Positions 13,801-26,060 of a stretch of 64,000 nt of DNA are shown piece after piece; position 1 is the stretch's first letter; each line of letters starts with the position of its first letter. Origin of the DNA: Welwitschia mirabilis (Eukaryota > Gnetophyta > Gnetopsida > Welwitschiales); NCBI GenBank assembly GCA_051453625.1, contig JBOZIK010000001.1:326695-390694 (forward strand), read 5' to 3'. The position numbers and the translations under genes were made by a program. Below the pieces are notes generated by a model. That model did no database searches. It was not told where the DNA came from and worked only from the letters and a program-made list of their open reading frames with translations.

Positions 13801-13975
13801 CCTAAATATAATTTGAGCATGACACATTGTGTTTCATAAAAATTCTTTTATATCCACAATGCTACCTAAAGGAAGAGCTTAGCCTACTGTATGGAAGGAG
13901 CTATAACTTACTTCTCTAACTTGCCTTTTTCATGGAATTTCACAGATCTATTCTGTAATTTTTTTCCTAACTCAT
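10880..13975. other. AT-rich stretch, no gene recognised
   Basis: No domain is recognised on either strand. A 60-codon minus reading at 11,404-11,586 has no family resemblance. The interval may be the interior of the CACTA element whose right end follows, or older flanking DNA. A possible left terminus, CACTACATAAAAAATATC, occurs at 13,001, but it lacks the subterminal repeats expected next to it and shows no matching 3-bp target duplication. Confidence 0.45.
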
Positions 13976-13979
13976 ACTG

Positions 13980-14279
13980 TTTTAGGCATTTATTTGAAAA
14001 AATGCCTTAGAAGCCTTTAATAATTTCTACATAAAAATGCCTAAAAAGCGCTTTCAAGACATTTTTTTAATACAAATGCCTTAAAACATCTTTTGAGGTA
14101 TTACTTATTAAAATACCTTAAAAGGCTTTTAAGATGTTTTTATTTAAATGCCTGTAGACTTTTAAGGCAAGGCTTTGTAAGGTGTTTTATGAAGAAATTC
14201 CTTGAAATCTTTTAAGGCATTTTTTAAGGCCTTTTAAGGTGTTTTATAAACACCTTAAAAGGATATATTTGTTGTAGTG
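13980..14279. mobile_element. CACTA-1: right terminus with subterminal repeats
   Basis: The plus strand ends TTTGTTGTAGTG at 14,279; its reverse complement begins CACTACAACAAATATATCC, the classic CACTA (En/Spm) terminal inverted repeat. The 300 bp inside it hold many copies, in both orientations, of a motif close to TTTTAAGGCATTT / AAATGCCTTAAAA. These are the subterminal repeats to which CACTA transposase co-factors bind (family knowledge). The gypsy A internal sequence starts at the next base, so the transposon cut into A. The left end was not identified and no transposase is recognised to the left. Confidence 0.75.
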
Positions 14280-14329
14280 TTTGCGAAGAAGGATTAATCC
14301 ACTTAGAACAAACCACTGCAATTCATCTT

Positions 14330-15190
14330 AGAAGTGGTACAAAAATTAACCAAGGATTAACTCAGAGTAAATCTAAAGATGAGGGAAAGTAAAATAAAAA
14401 GACATAATTCATTATCAGAAATCTATACCTTTCCCCAATCTTTAAATAAAGAAAAGGTAATAGACTTAGAAGAATATTTGCCCACATACAAAGAGCCTTT
14501 ATCTTTTTCTCAACATCTTAGAAAGGAGAACATAAAAAAAACAACTTTAAGACTTATAAATTTTTAAAGAAGTTAAGATCATCATGCCTCTATTATAAGT
14601 GACTAGGAGGATGCCCTCCTATGAAAAATTCCTTAAAGACATGTGCACTATGAAAAGATGCATGAACATTAAGAGCAAAGCCTTTTTAACCCAATAAATT
14701 AGTGTAATCATCTAGAACTAGTTTCTACCTAAGTACAAAGATCTAGATTATCTCACGATAAAGATAAAAATATTCAACAAGCCTTGTTAAATTTGGAAGT
14801 AAGTGTCAACATTTTACACCATTATATTTATAAGTAACTTGACTTACTAACTACTACTTCCTAGTTGACTTTATAGTTTTAGAGGTAAACACAATAAAAT
14901 GCAATTAGTGCTCATCATTTTAGAAAGACCTTTCCTCCTAACTTCAAATGCCTTAATTAATTGTAGGAATGGTTAAATGAAGATATAATTTATTAGTACG
15001 ATCTTGAACTTAAATATTTTCAATGCAATGAAATTATCATATGATCCTGAAAAGGCTAATTGGCTCAATAAAAATTGCAACTTTGAATGTTCTCCTCTTG
15101 AGCCAAATATTTCCCATTCTTCATCATCGTTTGATTATTAGTTCTTTGATTTTGAATCTAATAGTCACAATATATTTGAGTATTTTGCAA
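14330..15190 (+). pseudogene. Gag-protease remnant of element A
   Basis: The 62-codon piece at 14,379-14,567 (including YLPTYKEPLSFSQHL) matches, in mirror orientation, the gag region of element B. Further right, LERPFLLTSNALINCRNG at about 14,915-14,970 equals the protease C-terminal segment of B (LGRPFLMTSNALINCRND). The protease active-site region itself is missing or scrambled here. Downstream, ECSPLEPNISHSSSSFDY follows at about 15,085. No reverse transcriptase follows. It is non-functional because of stops and a deletion. Confidence 0.65.
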
Positions 15191-16627
15191 TAAGTAATTC
15201 TAAAATTTAGTTTTTTTCCTAAGGATAACTTTTTCATAAACATTCCATAACATCATCACCCATTTTACCATTCATTAACACCTTTCCCTATGTCAAATTC
15301 ATTTTCAAATCACCTTGTATAACTCTCAAATCATTTACCTAAGCGATTTACTCATGATTTTTTGAGACTTATTGACCTAGGCTAATGGACCTTCATCAAA
15401 AATAAATAAATAAGTGATCTTGTTATCACTTAAGTAATGGTTAAGATCGAGTTTACTTATGGTTTTTTAAAATAAACATATGCTTATTAGGATTTTGTTG
15501 GTTAGGAATGCATCCAATTAGGATCTGTGATTTTAATAAAACTTGGTTAAAAAAGATGGGATTTACTTTTGTACGTCCTCCTTAAGTTTAAAGCCTTTGA
15601 TTCTAATGAGATTTGTCTTGATTAGGATAATGAGCCGATAACACCTAAAGGGCATAAAAATTAACTATGGGAAGATGAAGAAAATAAAATAATAAGTCTC
15701 TTTCCAAATGCACATCACATTAATTACTTAATTAGGTTTAGTTAATTATACTAAGCTATAAATGCCTACGAGTAACGCGGCTCTAACAATCAAATTGCAA
15801 CATGTTCAACTGCATCAAGGCTATAAAATGCTTGTTGGCAATGTAGCATTGATTTCTACATAAAACAATGTACTTAACTCTATTGGAAGAAAAGCTTATA
15901 ATGCTAGATGCTTAATATGATTTAAAGGCTTAAAAATAAGGACATATGCAAAGGTAGAAATAAAAATAAAGGAATGAAAAAGACGGGAATTAGAGGCTTT
16001 ATGTGAATTGTTGTCTTTTAACCTTCATACTTAGGATTTGTTGTAAGTCCTTAAATTTGTATAAGTTACTTGGTTAAAACTTCACTTAGCTGATATCACG
16101 ATCCACTAAAAATACAAAAATATAATAAGAGTTGTTATCTTAGAAAAGTTTGCTTCTTTAATCATCGGTTGTTGATTAAGTCCTTTTTTCACCTGTTCAT
16201 TTTCCATAATCCATTTTAATTCACTCTCATTTTTATGAGAAATAACTCATAAAAGCATTAACTATTTTTACGGAGTGATATTTTACTTAGCTTTTCACAT
16301 TAACTAGTCTTTCTATTTTCATAGATTAGCTGGTTCATTTTGTATGATTTTTAATAAAAGAACTCATCATGAGCTATTTAAAACTTTATTCTTAAAATAA
16401 TTTTAAAACTTTTCACCATATAACTTTGAGGAAAAATTTGAGTTTTAGTTAGGAGGTACAACATCCTGTTTTAATCATAAAATTTTTAATATTGATGTCT
16501 GAATCATAAAAATTGATTATAAAATTTTCCAAGTTATATTAATTGCACATATAAGTGCTTTCAACATAGATAGTTTTTTTATGTTTAACTATTTCATTAT
16601 TGAGTTTTTGCTAAGGAACTAGCAATA

Positions 16628-16643
16628 GACTAGTTAGGGGATG
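16628..16643 (+). promoter_or_regulatory. Polypurine tract of element A
   Basis: The sequence GACTAGTTAGGGGATG directly precedes the TGTTAACATTG start of the LTR. The same TAGTTAGGGGG block precedes the LTR at 35,680, and its reverse complement follows the LTR end at 28,191. Three independent copies therefore support it as the plus-strand primer site. Confidence 0.65.
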
Positions 16644-17125
16644 TGTTAACATTGAAACATTGCCATTATGATCAAGTTTAATGACCAATTAATCTTAATA
16701 TAAGATATTACATTGATTTTATCATTAAAACATGTATTTTATTGATTTTCACATTAATTATGAACTTATCATATGTCTATGACATATTAAGGATAATTAC
16801 GATCAATTAGAGGACATGTTTAAAGTTCATCATCAATTAGCATAAGATGCTGGGATTACTAGCTAGGACTACCAACACTGTTAGCCTATCTACATAAATA
16901 TCCTTGAAACTCACATTCCTAGTTTTTCATGGAGAAGTAAGATAGATGTAGTTATGGGCCCAATTTAATTCAACATCAAAATTAACTGACATCCCTAATC
17001 ACACATGGCAGCGATGATAAGGACTCACAAAGTGACATTTAGTAGGGCTGAGTAGGATTACAGTTGAGACACATGGCTTTGAAAGTAGTTAGTAACAACA
17101 TCAGCATTGAAAATCTAAGTGCTTA
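16644..17125 (+). repeat. 3' LTR of element A, first part
   Basis: It starts TGTTAACATTG and aligns along its length with the LTR starting at 35,680 and with the reverse complement of the LTR ending at 34,753. The homology stops near 17,120, where element B begins. The matching continuation of the LTR, including its TATA box, is found at 34,754-35,480. Confidence 0.7.
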
Positions 17126-17138
17126 CATCATTTATTAA

Positions 17139-17676
17139 TGTAGTACAATGAACTAGATTTAAAGCTAAGTTTAGACTTAACTATCATTCTCCCTTAGGAA
17201 TAACATGGATTTGGGTTTAGAATTGTACTAACTAAACTTTAATGTAAGTTATAAGTTTTAAGAAAAGAAAAAAGAGAAAGAGATAATTTTAGAACTGGTT
17301 TTAAACTTCATCTTAAGAAAGGAGGGAAGCAAACTAGCTCCAAGGTATCGCTGATTCATTGTTAAGTAATCATTCACTCTAATGTTGTCTAATAGTATTC
17401 TTGTAAAACACTTCAAACCATCAAGTGCATTTGGTTCAAGTCATACGGCATAATCTCATCCACCATCTAATAAATGATGAATCTAATTAAAACTTTAGTC
17501 TTAAAATAATAATAGCAAATAAAAACTCCTAAAGTACTCAAGATCTATAAAAGTAAAAGAGTTCAATTAAGTGATTAAAAGGAATTCACACAAGTAAAAT
17601 AAACTTAATGATTAAAGTAATTATCTATGCATTCTAATTATAATTTTGCTTAAAAATTAAAATTAAAGAAAAATAG
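17139..17676 (-). repeat. 3' LTR of element B, distal part
   Basis: It matches the left part of the 33,445-34,753 LTR closely; for example, TAGTACAATGAAC is followed by AGATTTAAAGCTAAG in both. The matching sequence is cut at 17,676 by the copia element and resumes at 27,245-27,250. In the uninterrupted LTR at about 33,985 these two ends are adjacent. Confidence 0.72.
17672..17676. repeat. Copia target-site duplication, left (AATAG)
   Basis: AATAG lies directly outside the left LTR end. The same five bases lie directly outside the right LTR end at 27,245-27,249. A perfect 5-bp duplication fixes both borders. Confidence 0.85.
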
Positions 17677-18856
17677 TATTGAATCTATAACCTTAGATGA
17701 GGGTGAATAGGATTTCAGAATAAATTTCAAAACTTCCTTCATAAAGTATTAAATACTAAAAATATTTGTGCATATGAAACAACAAAAATGATGTAAAATA
17801 AAAATAACTATAACTAGAAAAATACCAATGAAGATTGATAAACACATGATTGATAGGGGTTTAGGAAATCCCCTCCTCCACTCTCAGTAATTAGCCTCTA
17901 TTCAAGACTGATTTGGATTCTTATTGTTTACTTTCTAGGTTTCTCAGGTTCACCTGTAACCTTTTACGATCAGACTTTTAGAGGCTCAGTCTCAATCTTT
18001 AGAGAGAATGATTTTTGGTATTAATAATGTGTCATAATGCATAGGATTTAGCATATCTAAAGTACATCAAAGATAGTACTACATTATTTGAAAATGATGT
18101 CACAAATCCAAGTACATATAATGTAAACTAATTTACTAAAGAATTGATAATCAAAAGATGCTTGTTTGTTTTTTTGGTCAAGTTAGAGGACCACGATAAT
18201 TTTGATAGCTAAGGTTTATATAGAAGATAGATTTAGGGTTTTACAAGTAGATATGATACTCTAATGGATAAAAATAAGAAGAAAATGACTAGAAAATTCT
18301 TGTTTCCATTACAACTGCTCGACCCCTCAAAATGTCTGGTCGACCCCATTGAGTGCTGTCACTAAAGTTAGTCAACCCCATTTTCTTCTAGTCAATCTGA
18401 GTTCTTTACATCTTCAAGTCTTACTGACTCCATCAAGTATCTAGTTGATCACATATGTCCAGGTCCAGTCAACCATATTTTGATCTGGTTGATTCCATGT
18501 GAAGAATAGTTGAAAACATTTTTTAGCCTAGGTCTGGTCAGTTCTTTAGTAATCTGATCAACTCCTTGGTAAAAATATTTGACAAATTATTATATAGTTC
18601 TAGATAATCCCTCAAGAATTGGGTTAACCCCTTAGTAATTTGATTTCAATACTTTTTAGTACAAGTTCAGCTGACCCCTTAAGAATCTGGTCAACTCCTT
18701 TAAGAGACCGTAACTTGTCAAGTTCAAGCCTGGCTAGTGAGAGAAGTAGTTTTCTTCTGATATGAAAGGATTAATATTTTATGTAAGGAATACAACATAT
18801 TTTACTATATTATAAAATGTTAGTTTGACATTAACTTGAAAAATTATAACTTAATA
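17677..18856 (-). repeat. 3' LTR of the copia element
   Basis: This 1,180-bp repeat is homologous throughout to 26,061-27,244. Its outer ends have decayed from TG...CA (plus-strand TATT... and ...AATA). A TATATAAA box in element orientation lies at 18,215-18,222. The part upstream of it (about 18,310-18,720) is a degenerate array of a GGTCGACCCC-like motif. Confidence 0.88.
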
Positions 18857-18871
18857 ATCTCCCCCTTTGAC
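18857..18871 (-). promoter_or_regulatory. Copia polypurine tract
   Basis: In element orientation it reads GTCAAAGGGGGAGAT and abuts the 3' LTR, which is the usual copia plus-strand primer sequence. Confidence 0.88.
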
Positions 18872-19270
18872 ATTAATGGTAAACTATACTTAGTGAAAAC
18901 ATTTTGCAAAAAAATATTGACCATTTTTTATCCAAATCAAGCATTCATAATGGTTTTCCAAAGAGATCCATCTATATTAAAAAAATTAAAATCATAGCTC
19001 ATGGGAAATATAATATGTATTAATAGATAAGATAAATGGTACAAAATGCATTTCTATTAATCAGTTTTAAGAAGTAAAACTGAAAAATACTCATGAGAAA
19101 ATAACTAAAAATAACAACTAACATGAGACAACAACTAATAATTGCTGATTCTATAACAACTATTTCTCTCCCTTTTGACATCAATGATAAAGAAAAGAAA
19201 AAGGAAGTAACAGAAGCAGACTAGAACAACAGAAAATAATAGATGCAGCAACAATTTAATTTGACTCTTC

Positions 19271-20350
19271 TTATTCCTCATCCTCAGATTCTTCTTCAGA
19301 ATCTAGATCATCTTCTTCTTCTTCTTTGGTTGTTTTGAGCAGAGCTACCAACTTCCTTAGAAGTGTTAATAAACTCATACCATACTGCGATGAGTGCCTC
19401 TTTCATGTGCTGAGTAAAATAATCCATTCTCTTCAGGTATGATAAAGTTTCTTTAGGGAAGGCCTACTTTGAAGAAGGAGACATGGAAGATTTCTTAAAT
19501 ATGGAAAAAATCTGCATGCAGGACAAAAATGGCACATCCAATGGAAGACATAGGCATTAAGGCTTTAAGCTTGGGATGCATTTGGACTCTAAAATGATGA
19601 TAAAGAGTAGCAATCAAAACAGAGTAAAGCAAAGCCCTAGTTTTATGATATTTTAATTGAGAGACCATATTTTAAGCATAATGGCAGGAGCATCAATGGA
19701 GTAACTAGTTCCTACCAAGTACAACAGGTAGGAATGATAGTTTGAGGTCTCATCCCAATGACCTGCAAGATGTAAAAAATTGTAAGTAAAAACTAAATGA
19801 AGAAAATGGTATCTTGGGATAATATAAAAGGTAAAAGAGTGGTTTTCCACTAAATGAGTTTTCCAAAAGGTTCCCTAGTGAGCTTCACCTTGTCCTCCAT
19901 GGAGTCATACAAGGGCTAAAATGCCTTATAATCTCTTTAAGGAAGATTTATAAGGTAAGCTATCAGATCTATGGGAACTTGAATTCTTCTTTCTAAAATA
20001 AGAATCATAAGGATAGAGGAATCTGCATCAAATAAAGCATTACAATAGAACATATGGATAATAAAAAGCTAGACTAACCTAGAAACCTTAAGAAAATAAG
20101 AAAGATCTAGATGATTTAAGAGTCTTATCACATTTCTCAACTCTCTAAGTTCCCCTAATGCTGTTGGCCTCTCTTAATAGATAGGCTTCTTTTCAAACTT
20201 CTCACTAAACTTATTTAGGGTCTCATCTAACATTCCAAAGTAAAAATATCCTAGATATTTACTTATTGTCTTTTTATGATGAGATCTTTTAGAGGGATCT
20301 TTTATCATTTAATAGCACGTAATACTTCCTAAAGACAAAGAAAATGGAAG
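19271..20350 (-). pseudogene. Extra ORF downstream of copia pol, acidic C-terminus
   Basis: About 1.8 kb separates the end of RNase H from the polypurine tract, far more than a minimal copia element needs. The minus strand there reads as a broken protein. A clear piece spans 19,850-19,653 (HLAGHWDETSNYHSYLLYL), and another includes MDYFTQHMKEALIAVWYEF near 19,380-19,440. The end is a strongly acidic tail, TKEEEEDDLDSEEESEDEE, followed by a stop at 19,271. Sirevirus-like copia elements are known to carry an extra ORF at this place, often called env-like. Whether this is homologous is not shown, and I see no clear membrane anchor. Confidence 0.55.
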
Positions 20351-20689
20351 AAGACAGCTGGATCTAAAAGAAATAGGTAGACAGGTATGAATGAGGAAAG
20401 TAGGACTGCACAATATTTTATAAAAAGGAGTGATTAAGTTGAATTTGAAAAAAAAAAAAAACAGGTCCATCACCTTTATCCCACTCTATAACCCTATAGG
20501 TCATCCAGTAATCCGTTGAAATTTGGACTGTGAAAATTCTAGGTTTGGTTGACTAGGACTCTAGTTCAATTAATCTAACTAGATTTAGGTCTGATCTAGG
20601 AAAGATAAAGTAACCAAGTAAAATTTAATTAACTCAACTTCCCTAGATCTAGTTGACTGAATGCAAAATCTAGTGAACTGTCCTACTTT

Positions 20690-23600
20690 GAGTCAGAGGA
20701 TAAAGAGACAATTCTTAGTTCATGATGAAGTCTTAATAATTTATTAAATTTTAGGGATTTTATAATAATATCAGCTAGTAATTTATTAGTGCTAATAAAG
20801 TTCATAGAAATTTTGTCTTTTTCTACTTAATCTACAAGGAAATGGTGTCTTAGTCTAATATGTTTCATTTAATAATGTTGAACAAATTTATTTAAGATAT
20901 TAATTACACTAGTATTATCACAAAGATTAGAACTATTTAAATTTAACTCCAAAGTCTTTGAGAATTTCCTTCATTCAAAGAAGATGGGTACAACAACTTC
21001 TTACTACTATATATTCTTCTTTTTCTGTGGAAAGAGAGATAGATTTTTGGTTGTTACTTGACCATTCTACCAAGCATGATCCTGAAAGAAAACAATTTCC
21101 ACTGGTGCTTATAACCTGCCCACTCTGTATCACTAAAACTTATGAGCTTAGATAAAGTTTTTATAGGATATTATATCCTATAATCACTTGTGCCTTTTAG
21201 ATATCTTATAATTCTTTTGATAGCTTGGAGGTGTGATTCCTTTGGTTGCATTTGATATCTTGGATACACAGCAACACTGAATATTATGTTAGGTCTACTT
21301 TTAGCTAAATATGATACACTTCCTATCATGCTTCTATAAAGTTTTTAGTCCACAAATTTTTCATGATCATTAAGACTGACTTTATAAGAAGTTAACATAG
21401 GTGTATCAGTTGATTTTGAATTTTATAGTTCAAATTATTTTATCAAGTTCCTTGAGTATTTAGATTGAGAGATGAAAATCTCATGTTTTATTTATTTAAT
21501 TTGTAGACCAAGAAACATCTGAACTTCACCTAACATATTCATTTCAAATTATGTGGTTACAATACTAGCAAATTTTTTTAAGAGATATTTTTTTGAGGCT
21601 ACAAAAATTATGTCGTCAACATAGATTTAAATAATAATAAAGTCTTTTTTAATATTTTTGACAAATCAGTTTTATCCACAACTCCACAAGTATAACTATT
21701 TTCTTCAATAAATGTCGTTAGTTTTTCATACTAAGCCCTTGGAGCTTGTTTTAAACCATATAAGCCTTTTAATTCTATAGACATAGTTTGATTAGTGTGA
21801 ATCTATGAAACCTTGTGGTTGTTCCACATAAACTTCTTCATTAAGAATTCCATTTAAAAAGGCACTTTTCACATCCATTTAAAAAACTTTAATGTTCTTA
21901 AAAGCTGCATAGGACAAAAACATTCTAATATTGCCCAGTCTTACCAGTAGAGCAAATGTGTCTCCTACATCTATTCCTTTAATTTGGTTGTGTCCTTGGG
22001 TCACTAACCTTACCTTTTTTTAATCACATTATTATGTTCCTTACACTTGTTCCTAAAGATTCATTTTGTTCCAATTACATTTCAATCTTTTGATCTTTTT
22101 ACAATTTTCCAAACATCATTTCTTTTGAATTATTAAAGTTCATCTTGCATAGTTATCATCCATTCTTCAAAGGATTCAGCCTCTTCAAACTTTTTGGATT
22201 TAATTTGAGAGACATAATAAATGTGGGCACAAACAATTTCAAGAGAGTCTCTAGTCTAGATATTTAAGCTTACATATCGAATAATAGACTCAAGTGGGTG
22301 ATATGTTAGCTCTTTAAACTTTTTGGAAGTAACATCTTGAGATGGCTCTTCTTCCTTTTCAGTTGTTACTTCTTTTACTATGGAGGTACTTGGATTTAGA
22401 TTTTCTTCATCATTTGAAGGAATAAGTCTTGTACTAAAGTCATCTATTTGAACATTTATAGATTCTTCCACTGTTAGACTTCATTTATTGAAAACCTAGT
22501 AGGCTCTACTTCTAGTTAAATATCCTAAAACGATTACTTCATCAGCTTTGGGCTTAAATTTATTCAAACATTTCACTCAAATTTATTTAAACATTTTCTA
22601 TTTTTTAAGATAAATAATTAATTTTTAAAAACCTTAAATATGAAACATTTGGTTTTCTTCCTTTCTAAAGTTCATAGGGGTTTTTTCCATACCTAGTCTT
22701 AGATAGACTTTGTTAATAATATAGCATGTAGTACTTATTGCTTCCGCTCAAAATTTTTTAGAAACTTCCTTATCATTTAGCATTATTCTTCTTATTTCTT
22801 GAAAGACTTAGTTTTTCCTCTCTACAATTCCATTTTTTGAAGGAGTCTTTAGGGCTGAAAACTAATGTTCTATACCATTGTCTATATAATACTTCTCAAG
22901 AAGATGATTTTAGAATTCTCCTTTATGATCACTTTTAACTCTTTTAATAGTGTATCCTTTCTTATTTTGAATTTTGTTACATATTTTAACATAACTTTTA
23001 GAGGTTTCAACTTTGTTTCCTAAGAAAGCAATCTAAGTAAATCTAGAGTAGTCATCCACCATAGTAAAAAAATATCATTTTCTTCCTAGACATTTAGTTT
23101 GGAAGGGACCCACCAAGTTCATGTAAATGAGTTCAAGTGGCATTGTTGAGGAGACTAATTTTTTACTTTTATGAGAAGTCTTGGCTTATTTTCCTTTTTA
23201 ACAAGCATCACATAGCCAATGTTTTTCAATGGTAATCTTAGGGATTTCTTTCACAGTCTTCCTTTTAATGATGATTTTGAGATGGTAATAGTTTACATGT
23301 TCTAATTATTAGTGCCATAATTATTCTTGATTTATATGATAAAAATAATAAGCAAATAAAGACTAATTAATACTATAAACATTATCTATTTTATTTGCTT
23401 TAACAATAACATCATTTATTTTACCATTTTTAACTTCACATTTCTTACTATCAAAGATGACTTTGTAACTTATATTACAAATTTGACTAATACTTAGCAA
23501 ATTATGTTTAAGATTATTTGCATATAAAACTTCATTAATTTTAGGAATTTTACCTTCACTGATGCTTTCAATGCCTTTAATTTTTGATTTTCTATTATCA

Positions 23601-24060
23601 TCAAATGTTACTTCTCCTTCATCAAAGTCATCCAGATGTAAGAATCTTAATTTGTCACCTATCATGTGATAAGAACAACCACTATCTATGTACCAGAAGG
23701 TTCCATTTAATACTTTAAAAGCTATTTAGATCAATAAACTTTTTAAATTGTTATCCCTTATCCACTTAGTCCATTTGGACTATTATGGTACACATCCCCT
23801 TGGGACAAATTTAAATGAAAAATTACTAATCGAGTTTGTAAAGAGCATTATCTTCCTAGCATTAAAAAATAATTTTGAATGAGCTATCTTTCCACAAAAC
23901 TGATAAGTAATTTTTAACATATAGTTATTTGCCATATTACTTGATTGCATGGTTTTTTAGAGATGAAGCTCACACCTTTCTTGTTATGAACTAGTCTTTA
24001 TACCCTAAGCATCTATTCCAATTTACTTGAACTATTTGAAACTTTATTTACAAAGTAAGA
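20690..24060 (-). pseudogene. Copia pol: protease, integrase, RT, RNase H
   Basis: The protease DSG active site is intact at 23,678-23,686, followed by a long open piece (23,665-23,363) of pre-integrase region. Integrase: the first catalytic Asp is Asn (MNLVGP, 23,105-23,122). The second is present (SDHKGEF, 22,913-22,933), and the Glu is present (NGIVERKN, 22,811-22,834). The D-to-E spacing is 35 residues, as expected of DD35E. RT: DVKSAFLNG at 21,851-21,877 and an intact YVDD at 21,612-21,623. RNase H: LCDNTSVINI at about 20,905-20,937. Many stops and some frame changes interrupt it, so it is a dead polyprotein. The order INT before RT makes it Ty1/copia. Confidence 0.92.
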
Positions 24061-24100
24061 TAAGATTTTTACCTCTTGATTTGGCTTGGAGCTTTTTGTT

Positions 24101-24808
24101 NNNNNNNNNNNNNNNNNNNNNNNNNNNNNNNNNNNNNNNNNNNNNNNNNNNNNNNNNNNNNNNNNNNNNNNNNNNNNNNNNNNNNNNNNNNNNNNNNNNN
24201 NNNNNNNNNNNNNNNNNNNNNNNNNNNNNNNNNNNNNNNNNNNNNNNNNNNNNNNNNNNNNNNNNNNNNNNNNNNNNNNNNNNNNNNNNNNNNNNNNNNN
24301 NNNNNNNNNNNNNNNNNNNNNNNNNNNNNNNNNNNNNNNNNNNNNNNNNNNNNNNNNNNNNNNNNNNNNNNNNNNNNNNNNNNNNNNNNNNNNNNNNNNN
24401 NNNNNNNNNNNNNNNNNNNNNNNNNNNNNNNNNNNNNNNNNNNNNNNNNNNNNNNNNNNNNNNNNNNNNNNNNNNNNNNNNNNNNNNNNNNNNNNNNNNN
24501 NNNNNNNNNNNNNNNNNNNNNNNNNNNNNNNNNNNNNNNNNNNNNNNNNNNNNNNNNNNNNNNNNNNNNNNNNNNNNNNNNNNNNNNNNNNNNNNNNNNN
24601 NNNNNNNNNNNNNNNNNNNNNNNNNNNNNNNNNNNNNNNNNNNNNNNNNNNNNNNNNNNNNNNNNNNNNNNNNNNNNNNNNNNNNNNNNNNNNNNNNNNN
24701 NNNNNNNNNNNNNNNNNNNNNNNNNNNNNNNNNNNNNNNNNNNNNNNNNNNNNNNNNNNNNNNNNNNNNNNNNNNNNNNNNNNNNNNNNNNNNNNNNNNN
24801 NNNNNNNN
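24101..24808. other. Assembly gap (N)
   Basis: 708 N inside the copia element, between the gag tail and the protease. Confidence 0.99.
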
Positions 24809-25995
24809 CTCATTGATCCATTTTGGAACTTTTTCACATTCTAAGTAGAGTCCTTGACAAGTATTTTTTTAGCTCCTTTTGATCTTATTTAATAAGATCT
24901 AAGTCATCTAGTTCTATTGAGCAAGGCGTGTTCTTCACAGAAGGGACTACTACCATGAAGGAAAGTGTTTTGTCTCCATCTAACTCTTGATTTGAGCTAT
25001 TATCTTCTTCTTCGTCTACATTATCCCAAGTAATAATGAAGGATAATGTTTTGGGCTTCCTCTGATCTCTTCTATTATTTGGACATTTGTTTGTAATATG
25101 TCCATATTCCTTACATGTATAACATTAGATTTGCTTTCTTTTTTTTGGATCTCTTCCTAGTTTGGAATGACTCCTATTTGGTTCCTTACTTGCTTCACAA
25201 TCTCTCTTTCTTTTGTATAAGAAAATTTTGAATCTTCTTACCAAAAGAGCAATCTTATCTTTATCAAGGTCTTCATCTGATTTTTCAAATATGGACTCTT
25301 CTTGCATACTTTTGAATGCAAGAATTTTTTTTAAATTTTTGGAAAACTTTAATTTATAAGTTTGAATATTACCTTATAGTTTCTCTAGTGCCTTTCAATT
25401 GATGTTCTTGCTTTCCTCAATGGCTGTGAACTTTGGCTCAAAGCAATTTAACAAAGATCTTAGAAACTTTTTGTATAACTTTTCCTTGGTCTATTTTCTT
25501 ACTTAGACTTATCATAGAATTTACTATGCCTATTAGTTTAGCAAATAACTCTTGTAGAGTTTGTTCTTCTTCCGTGAAAATATCTTTAAACTTAGAGATG
25601 AACATCTATAGTTTTGCCTATTTTATAGTGAATGTTTTTTTGTAAGTGATTCCAACTATATCCCAAGCTTCCTTAACATGTTCACAGTTCAGAATCCTCT
25701 TGAATTCATCTGCGCAAACTACACAAAGAATAGCATTAAGAGCAAAGTCATCTAAGGTATCCTTGGCTTTGTCAATAGGGGTTTATTAGTCTTGAGATTT
25801 CTCAACCAGCATGATGGTTTTATTATTATCAATTTTGGATAATGTGGGCATGACATATCCATTATAGATTATCTCTTCTATGTCTACATCTAAGGATCTA
25901 AGGAAGGTTCTGATTCAGGCCTTCCAGTAAGCATAGTTAGTCCCATCAAACATGTATGATCTTCCAGTAGATAGGCCATCAGAAACATTACTCAT
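24809..25995 (-). pseudogene. Copia gag (UBN2-type) with intact CCHC zinc knuckle
   Basis: Gag packages element RNA into cytoplasmic virus-like particles. The best start is the ATG at 25,995, giving MSNVSDGLSTGRSYMFDGTN, with the FDGTNYAYW signature common at the start of copia gag proteins. The middle shows the gag helical domain (KTFTIK, then MFISKFKDIFTEEEQTL). A lysine-rich segment (25,307-25,125) precedes an intact zinc knuckle, CYTCKEYGHITNKC, at 25,083-25,124. Several Gln-type positions are stops, so it is a pseudogene. The start lies 45 bp inside the primer binding site. Confidence 0.85.
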
Positions 25996-26040
25996 AGTTA
26001 GAGTTTGGAGTTAAGATTTCTTAGGATCTACTAATTACTT

Positions 26041-26058
26041 AACCTCGCTCTGATATCA
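26041..26058 (-). promoter_or_regulatory. Copia primer binding site (initiator-Met tRNA)
   Basis: In element orientation it reads TGATATCAGAGCGAGGTT, two bases after the 5' LTR. This is the usual TGGTATCAGAGC site complementary to the 3' end of initiator-Met tRNA, with one G-to-A change. Confidence 0.88.
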
Positions 26059-26060
26059 AA

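Larger units (their letters stand above)
14280..17125 (+). mobile_element. Gypsy-family element A, left part (internal 3' half and start of 3' LTR)
   Basis: This segment is the mirror image of 28,191-30,780, so A and B are members of one LTR-retrotransposon family in opposite orientation. It runs from gag remnants (14,330) through a protease remnant (about 14,890-15,010) and an untranslated 3' region to the polypurine tract. The 3' LTR then begins at 16,644. CACTA-1 truncates it on the left. Element B interrupts its LTR on the right. The LTR resumes at 34,754. Confidence 0.75.

Noticed and set aside
13001-14279. A complete 1.3-kb CACTA element with left end CACTACATAAAAAATATC
   Set aside because: The tip resembles the right TIR, but subterminal repeats are absent on the left and the flanking trinucleotides (TAG, TTT) differ.
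24013-24848. Several long open frames over the gap
   Set aside because: They are made almost wholly of N.
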